Shown here: in pieces, positions 1 through 8,503 of the stretch
How positions within the stretch are numbered: position 1 is the first letter of the stretch
How the letters are laid out: each line of letters starts with the position of its first letter
NCBI GenBank assembly: GCA_012512855.1
Contig: JAAZDK010000033.1
Location: 1-33,948, forward strand
From: Clostridiales bacterium
GTDB lineage: Bacteria; Bacillota; Clostridia; Lachnospirales; Lachnospiraceae
DNA: 33,948 nucleotides
Direction of reading: 5' to 3'
Notes under the pieces: generated by a model
Told to the model about the DNA's origin: nothing
Database searches by the model: none
What the model saw: the letters and a program-made list of their open reading frames with translations, nothing else
Translations under genes and position numbers: made by a program

Positions 1-159
1 GCATTCCCCGGTATGCCATACAAGAGGATGCTTCTCCGGATGCAGCAGACAGTCCAGATGATGGGTGTCATATAGCTCGAGCTTTTCCAAAAAGTCTGCA
101 TCCTTTTCCTTTAGAGTCCTTACCAAAACCTCATAATAAAGGTCCTCAAATGATTTCAT
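1..159 (-). CDS. Partial hypothetical protein (N-terminal 53 residues)
   Basis: An open frame runs from an ATG at 159 off the left edge of the window. An AGGAAG ribosome binding site lies upstream of the ATG (about 172-177 on the plus strand), which makes the start credible. The visible part begins MKSFEDLYYEVLVRTLKEK and is charged, probably helical and soluble, with a His/Leu-rich stretch near the window edge. There is no signal peptide. I do not recognise the family, and the rest of the gene is outside the window. Confidence 0.5.
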   Translation of the reverse strand, partial: MKSFEDLYYEVLVRTLKEKDADFLEKLELYDTHHLDCLLHPEKHPLVWHTGEC

Positions 160-547
160 CTTTTAAAAATCTTCCTTTCGTTTATTTGATTTACATTCTG
201 GAAATAATCTGATTGAAGTCTGTCAAGCGAAGCTCTTTTTTGATTATCACGATAAACTAATTATTATATTATGTCAATACTGCCAGATTATACTATGCAA
301 GTAGAAAATATTTTGTCTGATGAGATACTGCATGGCTGTTATTCGTTATTCATTCTGTTACATTTATTATACTTTACTGGGCAGGTGATTTGATTTATAA
401 TATGTATGCAATATGTATGCGAACGGACAAGATTAAATGTGTTTTGAATTAACAGGGAATTTAGTATATAAGTTGCCCTTTGGGGTATAGGATATTGGAA
501 ATAAATAGGTATAAAATAATAGCTATAAATAGATATGGAGATGCAAA
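160..547. other. Intergenic region upstream of the VanZ-like gene
   Basis: This AT-rich stretch of nearly 390 bases separates a leftward gene from a rightward operon and so should hold divergent promoters. A possible plus-strand promoter is TTGAAT at 444-449 and TATATA at 465-470, with a short 15-base spacer. A perfect tandem 11-mer lies at 399-420. An open frame on the minus strand (339-578) is low-complexity and has no ribosome binding site, so I do not regard it as a gene. Confidence 0.4.
399..420. repeat. Perfect tandem repeat of an 11-mer
   Basis: AATATGTATGC occurs twice with no gap (399-409 and 410-420). It lies about 25 bases upstream of the candidate -35 of the VanZ-like gene. An 11-base direct repeat places both copies on about the same face of the helix, so it could be an activator site; it could also be chance in AT-rich DNA. 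Confidence 0.5.
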
Positions 548-1015
548 TTGAGTAGAAGGAGTAGAATTTTGCTAACAAAAGCGGGATGGCTTTTGTTTTA
601 TTTATACATTATCATGCTGTGCTATTTTCTGTTTTTCAGTGAGCATTACGGACGGAATGACATAATACGTGAATATAAGTCAAATCTGATATTATTCCGT
701 GAAATCAGGCGGTTTATCGTTTACCGGCACCAGATCGGTCTTGAAGGATTTTTGGTAAATATTTTAGGAAATATTTTTGCATTTGCTCCATTTGGCTTTT
801 TATTGCCTCTTTTAAACAGGAATTACAGAAAATTTTATCTTATAACCCTGCTTAGTCTGCTTTTTAGTCTTTCTGTAGAAACTATCCAGTTGATTTTCAG
901 GGTTGGTATTTTTGATGTGGATGATTTGTTCCTTAATACTTTAGGAGGAGTATCAGGCTATATTTTTTATAAATTTGTGCATTTGCTGTCCGGGAATAAA
1001 AAGAAAAGTAGGTGA
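548..1015 (+). CDS. VanZ-like family membrane protein
   Basis: A 155-residue integral membrane protein with about four hydrophobic segments (residues about 11-31, 66-90, 93-113 and 125-147). The VanZ-family pattern is visible: an NILGNIFAFAPFGFLLP stretch, then SVETIQL, then FDVDDLFLNTLGG near the C-terminus. The family is named for VanZ, linked to low-level teicoplanin resistance, but most members have no assigned function. The start is TTG at 548, chosen because a GGAG lies seven bases upstream and the family N-terminus begins here. It is followed after six bases by the next gene, so the two are probably cotranscribed. Nothing suggests an active glycopeptide-resistance cluster. Confidence 0.85.
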   Translation: MSRRSRILLTKAGWLLFYLYIIMLCYFLFFSEHYGRNDIIREYKSNLILFREIRRFIVYRHQIGLEGFLVNILGNIFAFAPFGFLLPLLNRNYRKFYLITLLSLLFSLSVETIQLIFRVGIFDVDDLFLNTLGGVSGYIFYKFVHLLSGNKKKSR

Positions 1016-1021
1016 GGTACC

Positions 1022-1345
1022 ATGCTGTTTAAGCGAAATAAGAAAACGATTCATTTTTCCGGAAGAAGGCATACAAAGACAGGTATAGCGGCAACGATTA
1101 TTGGTGTTGCGGTTATCGCCGGCTTTTTAACCATCAGCATGATCTCCGGACTCAATAAGGGAAATGGCAGCTTTATTCTCGGGCTTATAGGATTGTTTCT
1201 TTTTTTTGTAGCGATATTGGGCTTTGTATTGGCATATAAGGCCTTTAAAAAGAAGGATATATTTTATCGTTTTCCCATAATAGGCGTAGTGCTGAACGGC
1301 TTAATGATTATTGTTCTTTTTGTTATTTATCTGATGGGATTATAG
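1022..1345 (+). CDS. Small three-helix membrane protein (DUF6142-like)
   Basis: A 107-residue protein with a basic N-terminus (MLFKRNKKTIHFSGRRHTK) followed by three hydrophobic segments at about residues 22-42, 50-71 and 83-105. The charge pattern suggests the N-terminus is cytoplasmic. The layout resembles the small DUF6142 membrane proteins of Lachnospiraceae, but that match is from memory of the pattern and is uncertain. A GAGG lies just upstream and the gap to the VanZ-like gene is six bases, so they form one operon. No function can be assigned. Confidence 0.65.
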   Translation: MLFKRNKKTIHFSGRRHTKTGIAATIIGVAVIAGFLTISMISGLNKGNGSFILGLIGLFLFFVAILGFVLAYKAFKKKDIFYRFPIIGVVLNGLMIIVLFVIYLMGL

Positions 1346-1409
1346 GGTCTGTAATCTTTAACCCTATGTTCTTATACAATATTAAGGCTGGAAAGAAGGT
1401 AAGGGCGGA

Positions 1410-2000
1410 ATGGACAGACTGGAGCAGCAGCTCAAATTTATTATTGAGGTTGATAAGCTTAAAAGTATAATACGGCAGAATTATCTTGCCGATGGAAGCC
1501 GCAAGGAGGATGATGCGGACCATTCATGGCATCTGGCCTTAATGTGTGCCATTCTGGCGGAGTATGCCAATGAGGAAATCGATTTGCTCAGGACTATGAA
1601 AATGCTGCTTATTCATGATTTGGTGGAGATCGATGCAGGGGATACATATGCCTATGACACCACAGGGGCGGAGCAGTCAAAAAGGGAACGTGAGCTGGCG
1701 GCAGCCGATCGTATTTTCAAGCTTTTGCCGGAGGATCAGGCGGCCGAGCTGCGTGCCTTATGGGACGAGTTTGAGGAAAATAGTACAGCTGAGGCCAAAT
1801 TTGCCTCAGTCCTTGACAGACTCCAACCTTTTCTGCTGAACATGGCCAGTAACGGCAGATCATGGAAGGAGCATGGGGTAACAAAATCCCAGGTTATGGG
1901 ACGCAATATGAATAATCACGAGGGATCAAAGGTCTTGTCGGATTATCAGTATAAAATGATCCTTCAGGAGGTCAAAAAGGGAAATCTGATAGATGAATAA
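1410..2000 (+). CDS. HD-domain phosphohydrolase (YfbR/HDDC2-like)
   Basis: A 196-residue soluble protein with the metal-binding signature of the HD superfamily: His38 and His41 in DHSWHLA, the His69-Asp70 pair in LLIHDLVEIDAGD, and a downstream Asp136 in VLDRLQPF. This spacing fits the HD_3 group, which includes 5'-deoxynucleotidase YfbR and eukaryotic HDDC2. The likely reaction is phosphate removal from a nucleotide or small phosphomonoester, but the substrate cannot be read from sequence. An AAGGTAAGGG stretch before the ATG serves as ribosome binding site. It lies 64 bases after the small membrane protein and may share its transcript. Confidence 0.85.
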   Translation: MDRLEQQLKFIIEVDKLKSIIRQNYLADGSRKEDDADHSWHLALMCAILAEYANEEIDLLRTMKMLLIHDLVEIDAGDTYAYDTTGAEQSKRERELAAADRIFKLLPEDQAAELRALWDEFEENSTAEAKFASVLDRLQPFLLNMASNGRSWKEHGVTKSQVMGRNMNNHEGSKVLSDYQYKMILQEVKKGNLIDE

Positions 2001-2103
2001 GCTGGTGCGGGGTTTTCTTTGGACGATAAGACTTTACTTAGACCTGTCAGTGATATGATTTTTTATCTGTTGAAAAAATAATTGTGATGGGAAGGCTGGA
2101 TAT

Positions 2104-4179
2104 ATGAGGATTAATAAAGATATCAGTTTTGAGGAAATTAAGGAAAGATATGAGCTGGCAATGGAGCGGATAGCTCTGATGCAGCAGGAGAAAACGGTTG
2201 CAGAAAAATATTTGCCCTATTTTGGAAGTACGGTTTCATTGATAATGCTGGTTAACAGCATCGTTAAAATGAAGGAGGAGGGCAGGCTTAAAAAGCTGTC
2301 GCTGGCTGAGCATAAGGCTTTAAACAGGGCTCTGTATGACGATATTGCCGGTGATAATTATAACTGCAGCTATTGCAACCCCAGCTATGCCTGCAAGACC
2401 TTTGGCACCAAGCTGGGCAGGCTTATGGCCTTTTTGATGACGGAGCTGCGCAGTATAATAGTGTTTGCCTATGAGGACAGGCTGTATGAGCTGACCATTT
2501 ATCTGGAGCTTTTTATACAGATTTATAATTATTTTGAGAATGAGGATGAATATATCTATAAGGATGTAAAAAGAGCGATATATGAATTTTTGAGCGATAA
2601 CTGCGAGCTTCTTTTTACAGCAAGAATGCAGGAGATGCTTGATACCGACAGCTCATTTGCAAAGGATATCATAATGAATGAGGACTTGTCGGATCTGAGC
2701 TATTTGTATCTTTTCGGAGAATATATTACGGACAATGAGATTAAGACAGCTCAATTTTTAAATTCCCTTCCGGAAGAAAAGCTGATAGCTATGGCGAATA
2801 CCTTTACCGAAGGATACAGGCTGGGCTTTATTGCAAATCGTCTGGATATAACGAAAAAGAAAATCGTTAACATAAGATACCAGATTGGCTTTGAAAGAAT
2901 GGTTTATTATGCTGTGCAGGGCTTCAGAAAAATGGGCCTAGAGGCTGCCATATACAGAGCGGCCCCAAATGTTCTTAACAAAAGGCAGCATCTGAAGATT
3001 GGCTATCATTCCACCAGCCCCAACAAGCAATATGATTATGACCATCGCTTTGATATAGGCTTATTGCTTGATAAGGCCCTGACAGTCAGGATGCAGGAGG
3101 GAATGAAAAGGGCTCTCGAGACCTTCAGGGAGGAAGGAGCAGTCTTTGCCGGGCCGGCGGTAATTGAGGTATTCGGAGAGGAGCTTTTTTCACCGGAGGA
3201 TAAGCAGGAAGCCGTTAAGCTTAACAAGCGTCAGCAAAAGCTTATTGTCGATTATTATAATGCCTTAAATTTGCTTAATAAGGAATATTTCAGGATTGAT
3301 GAGACATCATTTACGATAATAGCCTATCCGGTTCCGGAGATAGGCAAGGATTTCGAAAGGATTTTTGAAGATACCGTTAAGGTTAATACCCTTGACAGCG
3401 AGCAATACAGACAAATTCAGCAAAAAATAATAGATGCCCTTGATCAGGGGGAATATGTGAGAATAATCGGTGCCGGCGCCAATCATACGGATATGACGGT
3501 AAAGCTGTATCCTCTTGAGGATCCTACCAGCCAGACGAAGTTTGAAAACTGTGTGGCTGACGTCAATATTCCTGTTGGAGAGGTCTTTACCTCGCCGGTG
3601 CTGGCAGGAACAAGGGGAGTGCTTCATGTTCCCAAGATTTATCTGAACGATCTTGAATACAGGGAGCTGGAGCTGGTTTTTGAGGATGGTCTGATTGTTA
3701 ACTATAATTGCAAAAACTTTGAGCAGGAGGCAAAAAACAAGAGCTATATCAAGGAAAATTTGATGTATAACCGTGATTATCTGCCCTTGGGCGAGTTTGC
3801 CATCGGTACAAACACCACAGCCTATATGATGGGGAAAAAATATGATATTGCACCAAAGCTTCCTATACTTATTGCTGAGAAAACCGGTCCCCATTTTGCT
3901 GTCGGGGATACCTGCTATAAGATGAGTGAGGATACAAAGGTATATAATCCTGATGGCAAGGAAATAGTAGCCAGGGACAACGAGATTTCAATCCTTCGAA
4001 AGAGCGATATCAGTAAGGCTTATTTTAACTGCCATACTGATATAACACTTCCTTATGATGAAATCAAAGAAATATCGGTATGTACAGCTGATGGCAGAAT
4101 TATTCCGATTATAAAGGATTCAAGGTTTGTCCTGCCGGGAACCGAAGCCTTGAATGAGGCCTTTGACACAATGGCATAA
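2104..4179 (+). CDS. M29-type aminopeptidase with a long N-terminal extension
   Basis: A 691-residue soluble protein. The C-terminal part (about residues 445-690) carries the M29 thermophilic aminopeptidase motifs: TDMTVKL, NIPVGEVFTSP, GEFAIGTNT, EKTGPHFAVGDTCY and HTDITLP. The expected two-metal ligands all seem present: Glu493, Glu564, His597, Tyr605, His644 and Asp646, so an active metallopeptidase that trims N-terminal residues is likely. Typical M29 enzymes have about 410 residues. Here roughly 280 extra residues precede the peptidase part, helical and containing a CSYCNPSYAC cysteine cluster near residue 82. No signal peptide is present, so it is cytoplasmic. The ribosome binding site (GGGAAGG) is about nine bases before the ATG. 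The gene is flanked by gaps of about 100 bases. Confidence 0.8.
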   Translation: MRINKDISFEEIKERYELAMERIALMQQEKTVAEKYLPYFGSTVSLIMLVNSIVKMKEEGRLKKLSLAEHKALNRALYDDIAGDNYNCSYCNPSYACKTFGTKLGRLMAFLMTELRSIIVFAYEDRLYELTIYLELFIQIYNYFENEDEYIYKDVKRAIYEFLSDNCELLFTARMQEMLDTDSSFAKDIIMNEDLSDLSYLYLFGEYITDNEIKTAQFLNSLPEEKLIAMANTFTEGYRLGFIANRLDITKKKIVNIRYQIGFERMVYYAVQGFRKMGLEAAIYRAAPNVLNKRQHLKIGYHSTSPNKQYDYDHRFDIGLLLDKALTVRMQEGMKRALETFREEGAVFAGPAVIEVFGEELFSPEDKQEAVKLNKRQQKLIVDYYNALNLLNKEYFRIDETSFTIIAYPVPEIGKDFERIFEDTVKVNTLDSEQYRQIQQKIIDALDQGEYVRIIGAGANHTDMTVKLYPLEDPTSQTKFENCVADVNIPVGEVFTSPVLAGTRGVLHVPKIYLNDLEYRELELVFEDGLIVNYNCKNFEQEAKNKSYIKENLMYNRDYLPLGEFAIGTNTTAYMMGKKYDIAPKLPILIAEKTGPHFAVGDTCYKMSEDTKVYNPDGKEIVARDNEISILRKSDISKAYFNCHTDITLPYDEIKEISVCTADGRIIPIIKDSRFVLPGTEALNEAFDTMA

Positions 4180-4209
4180 GCAATTAACAGGCATCAGTGC
4201 GGCATATGA

Positions 4210-4237
4210 AAGCACAATGTATAAGCACATTGTGCTT
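4210..4237 (+). terminator. Hairpin between peptidase and ABC genes
   Basis: AAGCACAATGT (4210-4220) pairs perfectly with ACATTGTGCTT (4227-4237) over 11 bases with a six-base loop. There is no T-run, so it may be a weak terminator, a 3' end stabiliser or an attenuator ahead of the ABC genes rather than a classical intrinsic terminator. Confidence 0.45.
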
Positions 4238-4276
4238 GCACATAGCATAAAGCCTGCACCGGAAGGAGATATATAG

Positions 4277-4996
4277 ATGCTTAAGATAACTAATTTCTCT
4301 AAATGCTATCAAAAGGGTATAAGAGCCGTCGACAGCCTGAGCCTTGAGGTGAAAAGCGGGGATGTTTTCGGCTTCATAGGCCATAATGGAGCCGGCAAAA
4401 CAACTACCTTGAAGGCTATTGCAGGTATAATGGCTTTTGATGAGGGTGATATAGAAATAGACAATATCTCCATAAGAAAGGACCCGGTCGCCTGCAAGCA
4501 AAGGATGGCTTATATTCCGGATAATCCCGATTTGTACGAGCATTTGACGGGTATAGCCTATCTGAATTTTATAGGGGATATATATCAGGTTGACAAAGCT
4601 GAGCGGACAGAGCTTATAAAGGAATATGCGGATGCCTTTGAGCTTACGGGCAATCTGGGGGATGTCATCGGCTCATATTCCCACGGTATGAAGCAGAAGC
4701 TTGCCATTATATCGGCTTTAATACATAAGCCCAAGCTGTTTATTCTGGATGAGCCCTTTGTCGGTCTGGATCCCAAGGCTGCATATACGCTTAAAACTAT
4801 TATGGCTAAGGTATGCAGTGAGGGAGGGGCGATATTCTTTTCAACCCATGTGCTGGAGGTGGCGCAAAAGCTTTGCAATAAAATAGCTATTATAAAAAAT
4901 GGCCGTCTGGTGGCGCATGGAAGCACCGCAGAGGTTATCGGGGATTCAAACCTCGAGGAGGTTTTTTTGGAGTTAATAGAGGAAAAACTGAGCTAG
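4277..4996 (+). CDS. ABC transporter ATP-binding protein
   Basis: A 239-residue ATPase with all ABC motifs: Walker A GHNGAGKTT near residue 35, Q-loop region, signature SHGMKQKLA, Walker B LFILDEP followed by FVGLDP, and the H-loop STHVLE. The signature differs from the common LSGG form, as is usual in CcmA/YtrB-like export ATPases. GAAGGAGAT lies just before the ATG. It pairs with the membrane gene that starts 27 bases after its stop, forming a two-gene exporter. The cargo is unknown; peptide, lipid or drug export are all possible. Confidence 0.93.
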   Translation: MLKITNFSKCYQKGIRAVDSLSLEVKSGDVFGFIGHNGAGKTTTLKAIAGIMAFDEGDIEIDNISIRKDPVACKQRMAYIPDNPDLYEHLTGIAYLNFIGDIYQVDKAERTELIKEYADAFELTGNLGDVIGSYSHGMKQKLAIISALIHKPKLFILDEPFVGLDPKAAYTLKTIMAKVCSEGGAIFFSTHVLEVAQKLCNKIAIIKNGRLVAHGSTAEVIGDSNLEEVFLELIEEKLS

Positions 4997-5023
4997 ATGC
5001 TGCCGGAAGGGAGGACGACGGTC

Positions 5024-6595
5024 ATGAAAAAGATTCTGCGTATGCTTAGTGTCCAGCTGTGGGCAGCCCTGGGAGATTTGCTGGTCATAGGAAAAACAGG
5101 CAAAAAGAAGCCGGTATATATTTATATAGGTGCTTTGGTGTTTATTATAGTATTGAGCGCTGTATCCTATTACTACAGCTATATGCTGGGAACAGGCCTT
5201 AAGATGCTTGACAGTCTGGAGCTGTTGCCGGCTATCATCTTTACGGCAGCCTGCTTTGCTACCCTGATAACCACGGTTTTTAAGGTTAAGGGGACGGTGT
5301 TCGGCTTCCGGGACTACGATCTGCTTATGAGCCTGCCGGTCAGTACGGCTTCGGTAATAGCATGCAGGCTGATAATATTATATTGCTTTAATTTTATGTT
5401 TACCTTCATCTTAATGCTGCCCATGATGATTGCTTACGGAAGGCTTGCAAGCCCCGGGACAGACTTTTATATAATGAGTCTGCTGCTGATCTTTTTTGCT
5501 CCATTGATTCCGCAGGTGTTAGCCTCGGTAATAGGTACATTTATTGCTTATCTGGCATCAAAATTCAGGCACAGCAATCTTCTGAATATAATTTTTTCAA
5601 TCAGCATCGTATTTCTTTTTGTTGGTCTGCAATTTGTGTTAAATGGAGAAAGCGAGAAGCTGGCCAGTCTTGGACAGATTATAACACAGCAGCTGTATCG
5701 GCTCTATCCTCCGGCCAGGCTTTATACAAGGGCGGTTACAGGCGGTGACTGGGTTTATTTTCTTTTGTTCATTGCCATTTCAATAGCAGCTTTTGCAGTC
5801 TACACATTTATAGTAAAGCTGTTGTTTAAGAAAATTAATACCCTGCTGATGACTGCACGGGCAAGAGCTGATTTTAAGCTGGGAGAACTAAAGACGGCTT
5901 CACCTATTAAAGCCCTGTACATCAGAGAGCTGAAAAGATACTTTTCATCCAGCATATATGTTCTGAATACAGCCATTGGAATAGTGATGCTCACAGTTAT
6001 GTCGGTGGCCGGTCTGTTTGTGGATATTGATGCGATGCTTGGAGGGGAGCAGGCTCTTGAGCTTTTAAAGAATAACCTCGCCCTGTGTCTGGTATTTTTT
6101 ATTATGCTTTCATGTACCACCATGGCCTCAATATCTCTTGAGGGTAAGAGCTTTTGGATTATCAAATCCCTTCCTGTAGCCCCCATGAAAGTGTTTTACT
6201 CAAAAATTGCAGTCAACCTGACTGTATGCCTGCCGGCGCTGCTTGATGTCGTTTTGCTGGGTATAATATTCAGGCTGAGCATGGGCGGAATAATTCTTTT
6301 GCTGCTTATTGCGGCTGCAGCATCCCTGCTTATTGCCATGTACGGCCTGATTATCAATCTGATGCTTCCTAATTTTTCATGGACTGCACCAGTTGTGGCG
6401 GTTAAGCAGAGTGCATCCACTATGGTTACGATATTCTCCGGCTTTGCCTTTGTTGCGCTTTACTTTTTGTTTGCATCGCTGCTACCGTCTGAGCTGCTGG
6501 CAAATCTGGGATATCTTATATTTTTGCTTCTGGTAGATTTGACTTTATATATAATTCTGAAAGGTTATGGTATTAAAAGGTTTAATGCTTTGTAA
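5024..6595 (+). CDS. ABC transporter permease (large ABC-2-like exporter)
   Basis: A 523-residue polytopic membrane protein with about ten to twelve hydrophobic segments in two halves separated by a cytoplasmic loop near residues 275-305. I place the start at the ATG at 5024 (MKKILRMLSVQLWAALGD), because a strong AAGGGAGG lies nine bases upstream. An in-frame ATG at 4997 immediately follows the ATPase stop but lacks its own ribosome binding site. The protein lacks an obvious soluble substrate-binding domain and resembles the poorly characterised exporters of clostridia. It is translated together with the preceding ATPase and probably forms its membrane partner. Confidence 0.85.
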   Translation: MKKILRMLSVQLWAALGDLLVIGKTGKKKPVYIYIGALVFIIVLSAVSYYYSYMLGTGLKMLDSLELLPAIIFTAACFATLITTVFKVKGTVFGFRDYDLLMSLPVSTASVIACRLIILYCFNFMFTFILMLPMMIAYGRLASPGTDFYIMSLLLIFFAPLIPQVLASVIGTFIAYLASKFRHSNLLNIIFSISIVFLFVGLQFVLNGESEKLASLGQIITQQLYRLYPPARLYTRAVTGGDWVYFLLFIAISIAAFAVYTFIVKLLFKKINTLLMTARARADFKLGELKTASPIKALYIRELKRYFSSSIYVLNTAIGIVMLTVMSVAGLFVDIDAMLGGEQALELLKNNLALCLVFFIMLSCTTMASISLEGKSFWIIKSLPVAPMKVFYSKIAVNLTVCLPALLDVVLLGIIFRLSMGGIILLLLIAAAASLLIAMYGLIINLMLPNFSWTAPVVAVKQSASTMVTIFSGFAFVALYFLFASLLPSELLANLGYLIFLLLVDLTLYIILKGYGIKRFNAL

Positions 6596-6668
6596 ATCCT
6601 GCGCTAAAGCCGGCGCTTATAAGTCCTGCTTAGCTGCAGCATGATATTTATAAGGTTTAAATATGGTA

Positions 6669-6702
6669 TGGCACTGATATAAGCATAATTATATTAGTGC
6701 CA
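6669..6702 (+). terminator. Long hairpin after the ABC exporter operon
   Basis: TGGCACTGATATAA pairs with TTATATTAGTGCCA over 14 bases (one G-U pair), loop GCATAA. No T-run follows, so termination strength is uncertain, but it sits between the exporter stop and the pur promoter, where a transcript end is expected. Confidence 0.5.
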
Positions 6703-6739
6703 CTTATAATATACATAAGAAATTATCCGAGGAAAAATA

Positions 6740-6768
6740 ACGACAAAGATGTATGATTATGCTAAAAT
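6740..6768 (+). promoter_or_regulatory. Candidate sigma-A promoter of the pur operon
   Basis: ACGACA (6740-6745) and TAAAAT (6763-6768) are separated by 17 bases, and the -10 is extended by TGC just upstream. Transcription would start near 6775, about 40 bases before purM. There is no purine-riboswitch core (no paired-stem and loop consensus) between the preceding gene and purM, so any purine control would be at this promoter or by another factor. Confidence 0.5.
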
Positions 6769-6814
6769 GTGACTGAGCAGCCAAGCTGTAATTTGGCATA
6801 GGGAGGATTTTTGA

Positions 6815-7840
6815 ATGGATTACAAAAAGGCAGGAGTTGACATTGAAGCCGGTTATAAGGCGGTTGATCTGATGAAGGAGCATATCAGGACAACTATGCG
6901 CAAGGAGGTACTGGGCGACATTGGCGGTTTTTCCGGGGCATTTTCGCTGGAAGGCTTCAAAAGCATGGAAAGGCCGACACTTATTTCAGGTACCGACGGA
7001 GTAGGTACCAAGCTGAAGATTGCATTTGTAATGGATAAGCATGATACGGTCGGTATTGACTGTGTCGCCATGTGTGTAAATGATGTAGCCTGTTCAGGTG
7101 CCGAGCCCCTGTTCTTTCTGGATTACATCGCCTGCGGAAAGAATGAGCCTGAGAAAATTGCAACCATCGTCAAAGGGGTCGCCGAGGGCTGCAGACAGGC
7201 AGGCTGTGCCCTGATAGGCGGTGAGACGGCCGAGATGCCGGGCTTTTATCCGATGGATGAATATGATCTTGCCGGCTTTTGTGTAGGTATTATAGATCAG
7301 AAGGATATAATAGACGGAGCGTCTGTAAGGCCGGGTGATGTTTTGATCGGTATAGCTTCCTCAGGAATTCACAGCAACGGCTATTCCCTGGTCAGAAAGG
7401 TTTTCCGTATGCAAAAGGATACTCTGGATACCTATTATGAATCCCTGGGAGCGACTCTTGGTGAAGTCCTGCTGACACCTACAAAGATATATGTCAAGGC
7501 TTTGAGGTCGCTTAAGCAGGGTGGAGTGGCTATAAAGGCCTGCAGTCATATTACCGGCGGAGGCTTTTATGAGAACATACCCCGTATGCTGCCTGACGGA
7601 ATAGAGGCAAGGATTAATAAAAAGAGCTACGAGATTCCTGCTATATTTGAAATGCTCAGGAAAGTCGGAAATATAGAAGAAAAGATAATGTACAACACCT
7701 ATAATATGGGAATAGGCATGGTGATTGCAATAGAGCCTTCCGAAGCCGACAAGGCTATATCCCTTCTTGAGGCGGCTGGTGAAAAGGCTTATATTATAGG
7801 CGAGACGCAGCAGGGTGTGAAGGGAGTAAGCCTATGCTGA
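6815..7840 (+). CDS. purM: Phosphoribosylformylglycinamidine cyclo-ligase (AIR synthetase)
   Basis: PurM closes the imidazole ring, converting FGAM to AIR with ATP in de novo purine synthesis. The 341-residue length is normal. Family motifs are present: [13 protein letters not shown] near residue 60, [11 protein letters not shown] near residue 137, DLAGFCVG, and the C-terminal [10 protein letters not shown] region. GGGAGG lies just before the ATG. Its last seven bases overlap purN, so the two are translationally coupled. Confidence 0.97.
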   Translation: MDYKKAGVDIEAGYKAVDLMKEHIRTTMRKEVLGDIGGFSGAFSLEGFKSMERPTLISGTDGVGTKLKIAFVMDKHDTVGIDCVAMCVNDVACSGAEPLFFLDYIACGKNEPEKIATIVKGVAEGCRQAGCALIGGETAEMPGFYPMDEYDLAGFCVGIIDQKDIIDGASVRPGDVLIGIASSGIHSNGYSLVRKVFRMQKDTLDTYYESLGATLGEVLLTPTKIYVKALRSLKQGGVAIKACSHITGGGFYENIPRMLPDGIEARINKKSYEIPAIFEMLRKVGNIEEKIMYNTYNMGIGMVIAIEPSEADKAISLLEAAGEKAYIIGETQQGVKGVSLC

Positions 7841-8463
7841 GCTTAGCTGTTTTAGTTTCAGGCGGAGGAACCAATCTTCAGGCGCTGATTGACGCTATCA
7901 GGCAAAATAAGCTGCCAGGCGTTTCTATAGAGGTGGTTATCAGCAACAAGCCGGAGGCATATGCACTGGTGCGGGCAAAGCAGGCAGGTATAAGAACAGA
8001 GCTGATTTTAAAAAAGGATTATGAAAGCAGACAGGCATTTGGCGATGCCCTGCTTGGTCTGCTGAAAAAATATAATGTTGATCTGGTGGTGCTGGCAGGC
8101 TGTCTGTTTATTATACCCGAGCAGGTTATACAAGGCTACAAAAACAGGATAATAAATATCCATCCGTCCCTGATTCCGGCATTTTGCGGCAACGGCTTTT
8201 ATGGGCTGAAGGTGCATGAGGCGGCACTTGCACGGGGTGTGAAGATTACAGGTGCAACTGTACATTTTGTAGATGAAGGATGCGATACCGGGCCTATTAT
8301 ACTTCAGAAGCCTGTTGAGGTTTTTGAGGATGACACAGCCGAGACTTTGCAAAAAAGGGTTATGGAGGAAGCCGAGTGGATCATTTTGCCGGAGGCTGTG
8401 CGTTTGATTTCCGAAAACAGGGTTCATGTAAGAGATTCGCGTGTTTATATAGACAGGACATAG
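7834..8463 (+). CDS. purN: Phosphoribosylglycinamide formyltransferase
   Basis: PurN transfers a formyl group from 10-formyl-tetrahydrofolate to GAR. The N-terminus has the [14 protein letters not shown] phosphate-binding loop, and the catalytic set is visible: Asn and His in [10 protein letters not shown] and Asp in [11 protein letters not shown]. At 209 residues it is a normal length. It overlaps purM by seven bases, a common arrangement for these two genes. Confidence 0.96.
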   Translation: MLSLAVLVSGGGTNLQALIDAIRQNKLPGVSIEVVISNKPEAYALVRAKQAGIRTELILKKDYESRQAFGDALLGLLKKYNVDLVVLAGCLFIIPEQVIQGYKNRIINIHPSLIPAFCGNGFYGLKVHEAALARGVKITGATVHFVDEGCDTGPIILQKPVEVFEDDTAETLQKRVMEEAEWIILPEAVRLISENRVHVRDSRVYIDRT

Positions 8464-8503
8464 TATCAGATATTGTGATAAACTTTGTTATGGAGGTTTA
8501 GCT

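Noticed and set aside
339-578. 79-residue minus-strand open frame left of the VanZ-like gene
   Set aside because: Low-complexity Ile/Tyr/Ser translation of AT-rich intergenic DNA, no ribosome binding site, and overlaps the start of a well-supported gene.
548-1015. Glycopeptide resistance locus suggested by the VanZ-like gene
   Set aside because: No vanHAX-type ligase or dehydrogenase genes are nearby; VanZ-like proteins are common without such loci.
3307-3894. 195-residue antisense open frame inside the M29 gene
   Set aside because: Shadow of a strongly supported gene with conserved peptidase motifs on the plus strand.
6596-6814. Purine riboswitch upstream of purM
   Set aside because: The conserved loop and junction bases of the purine aptamer could not be found; only a promoter and a simple hairpin are visible.
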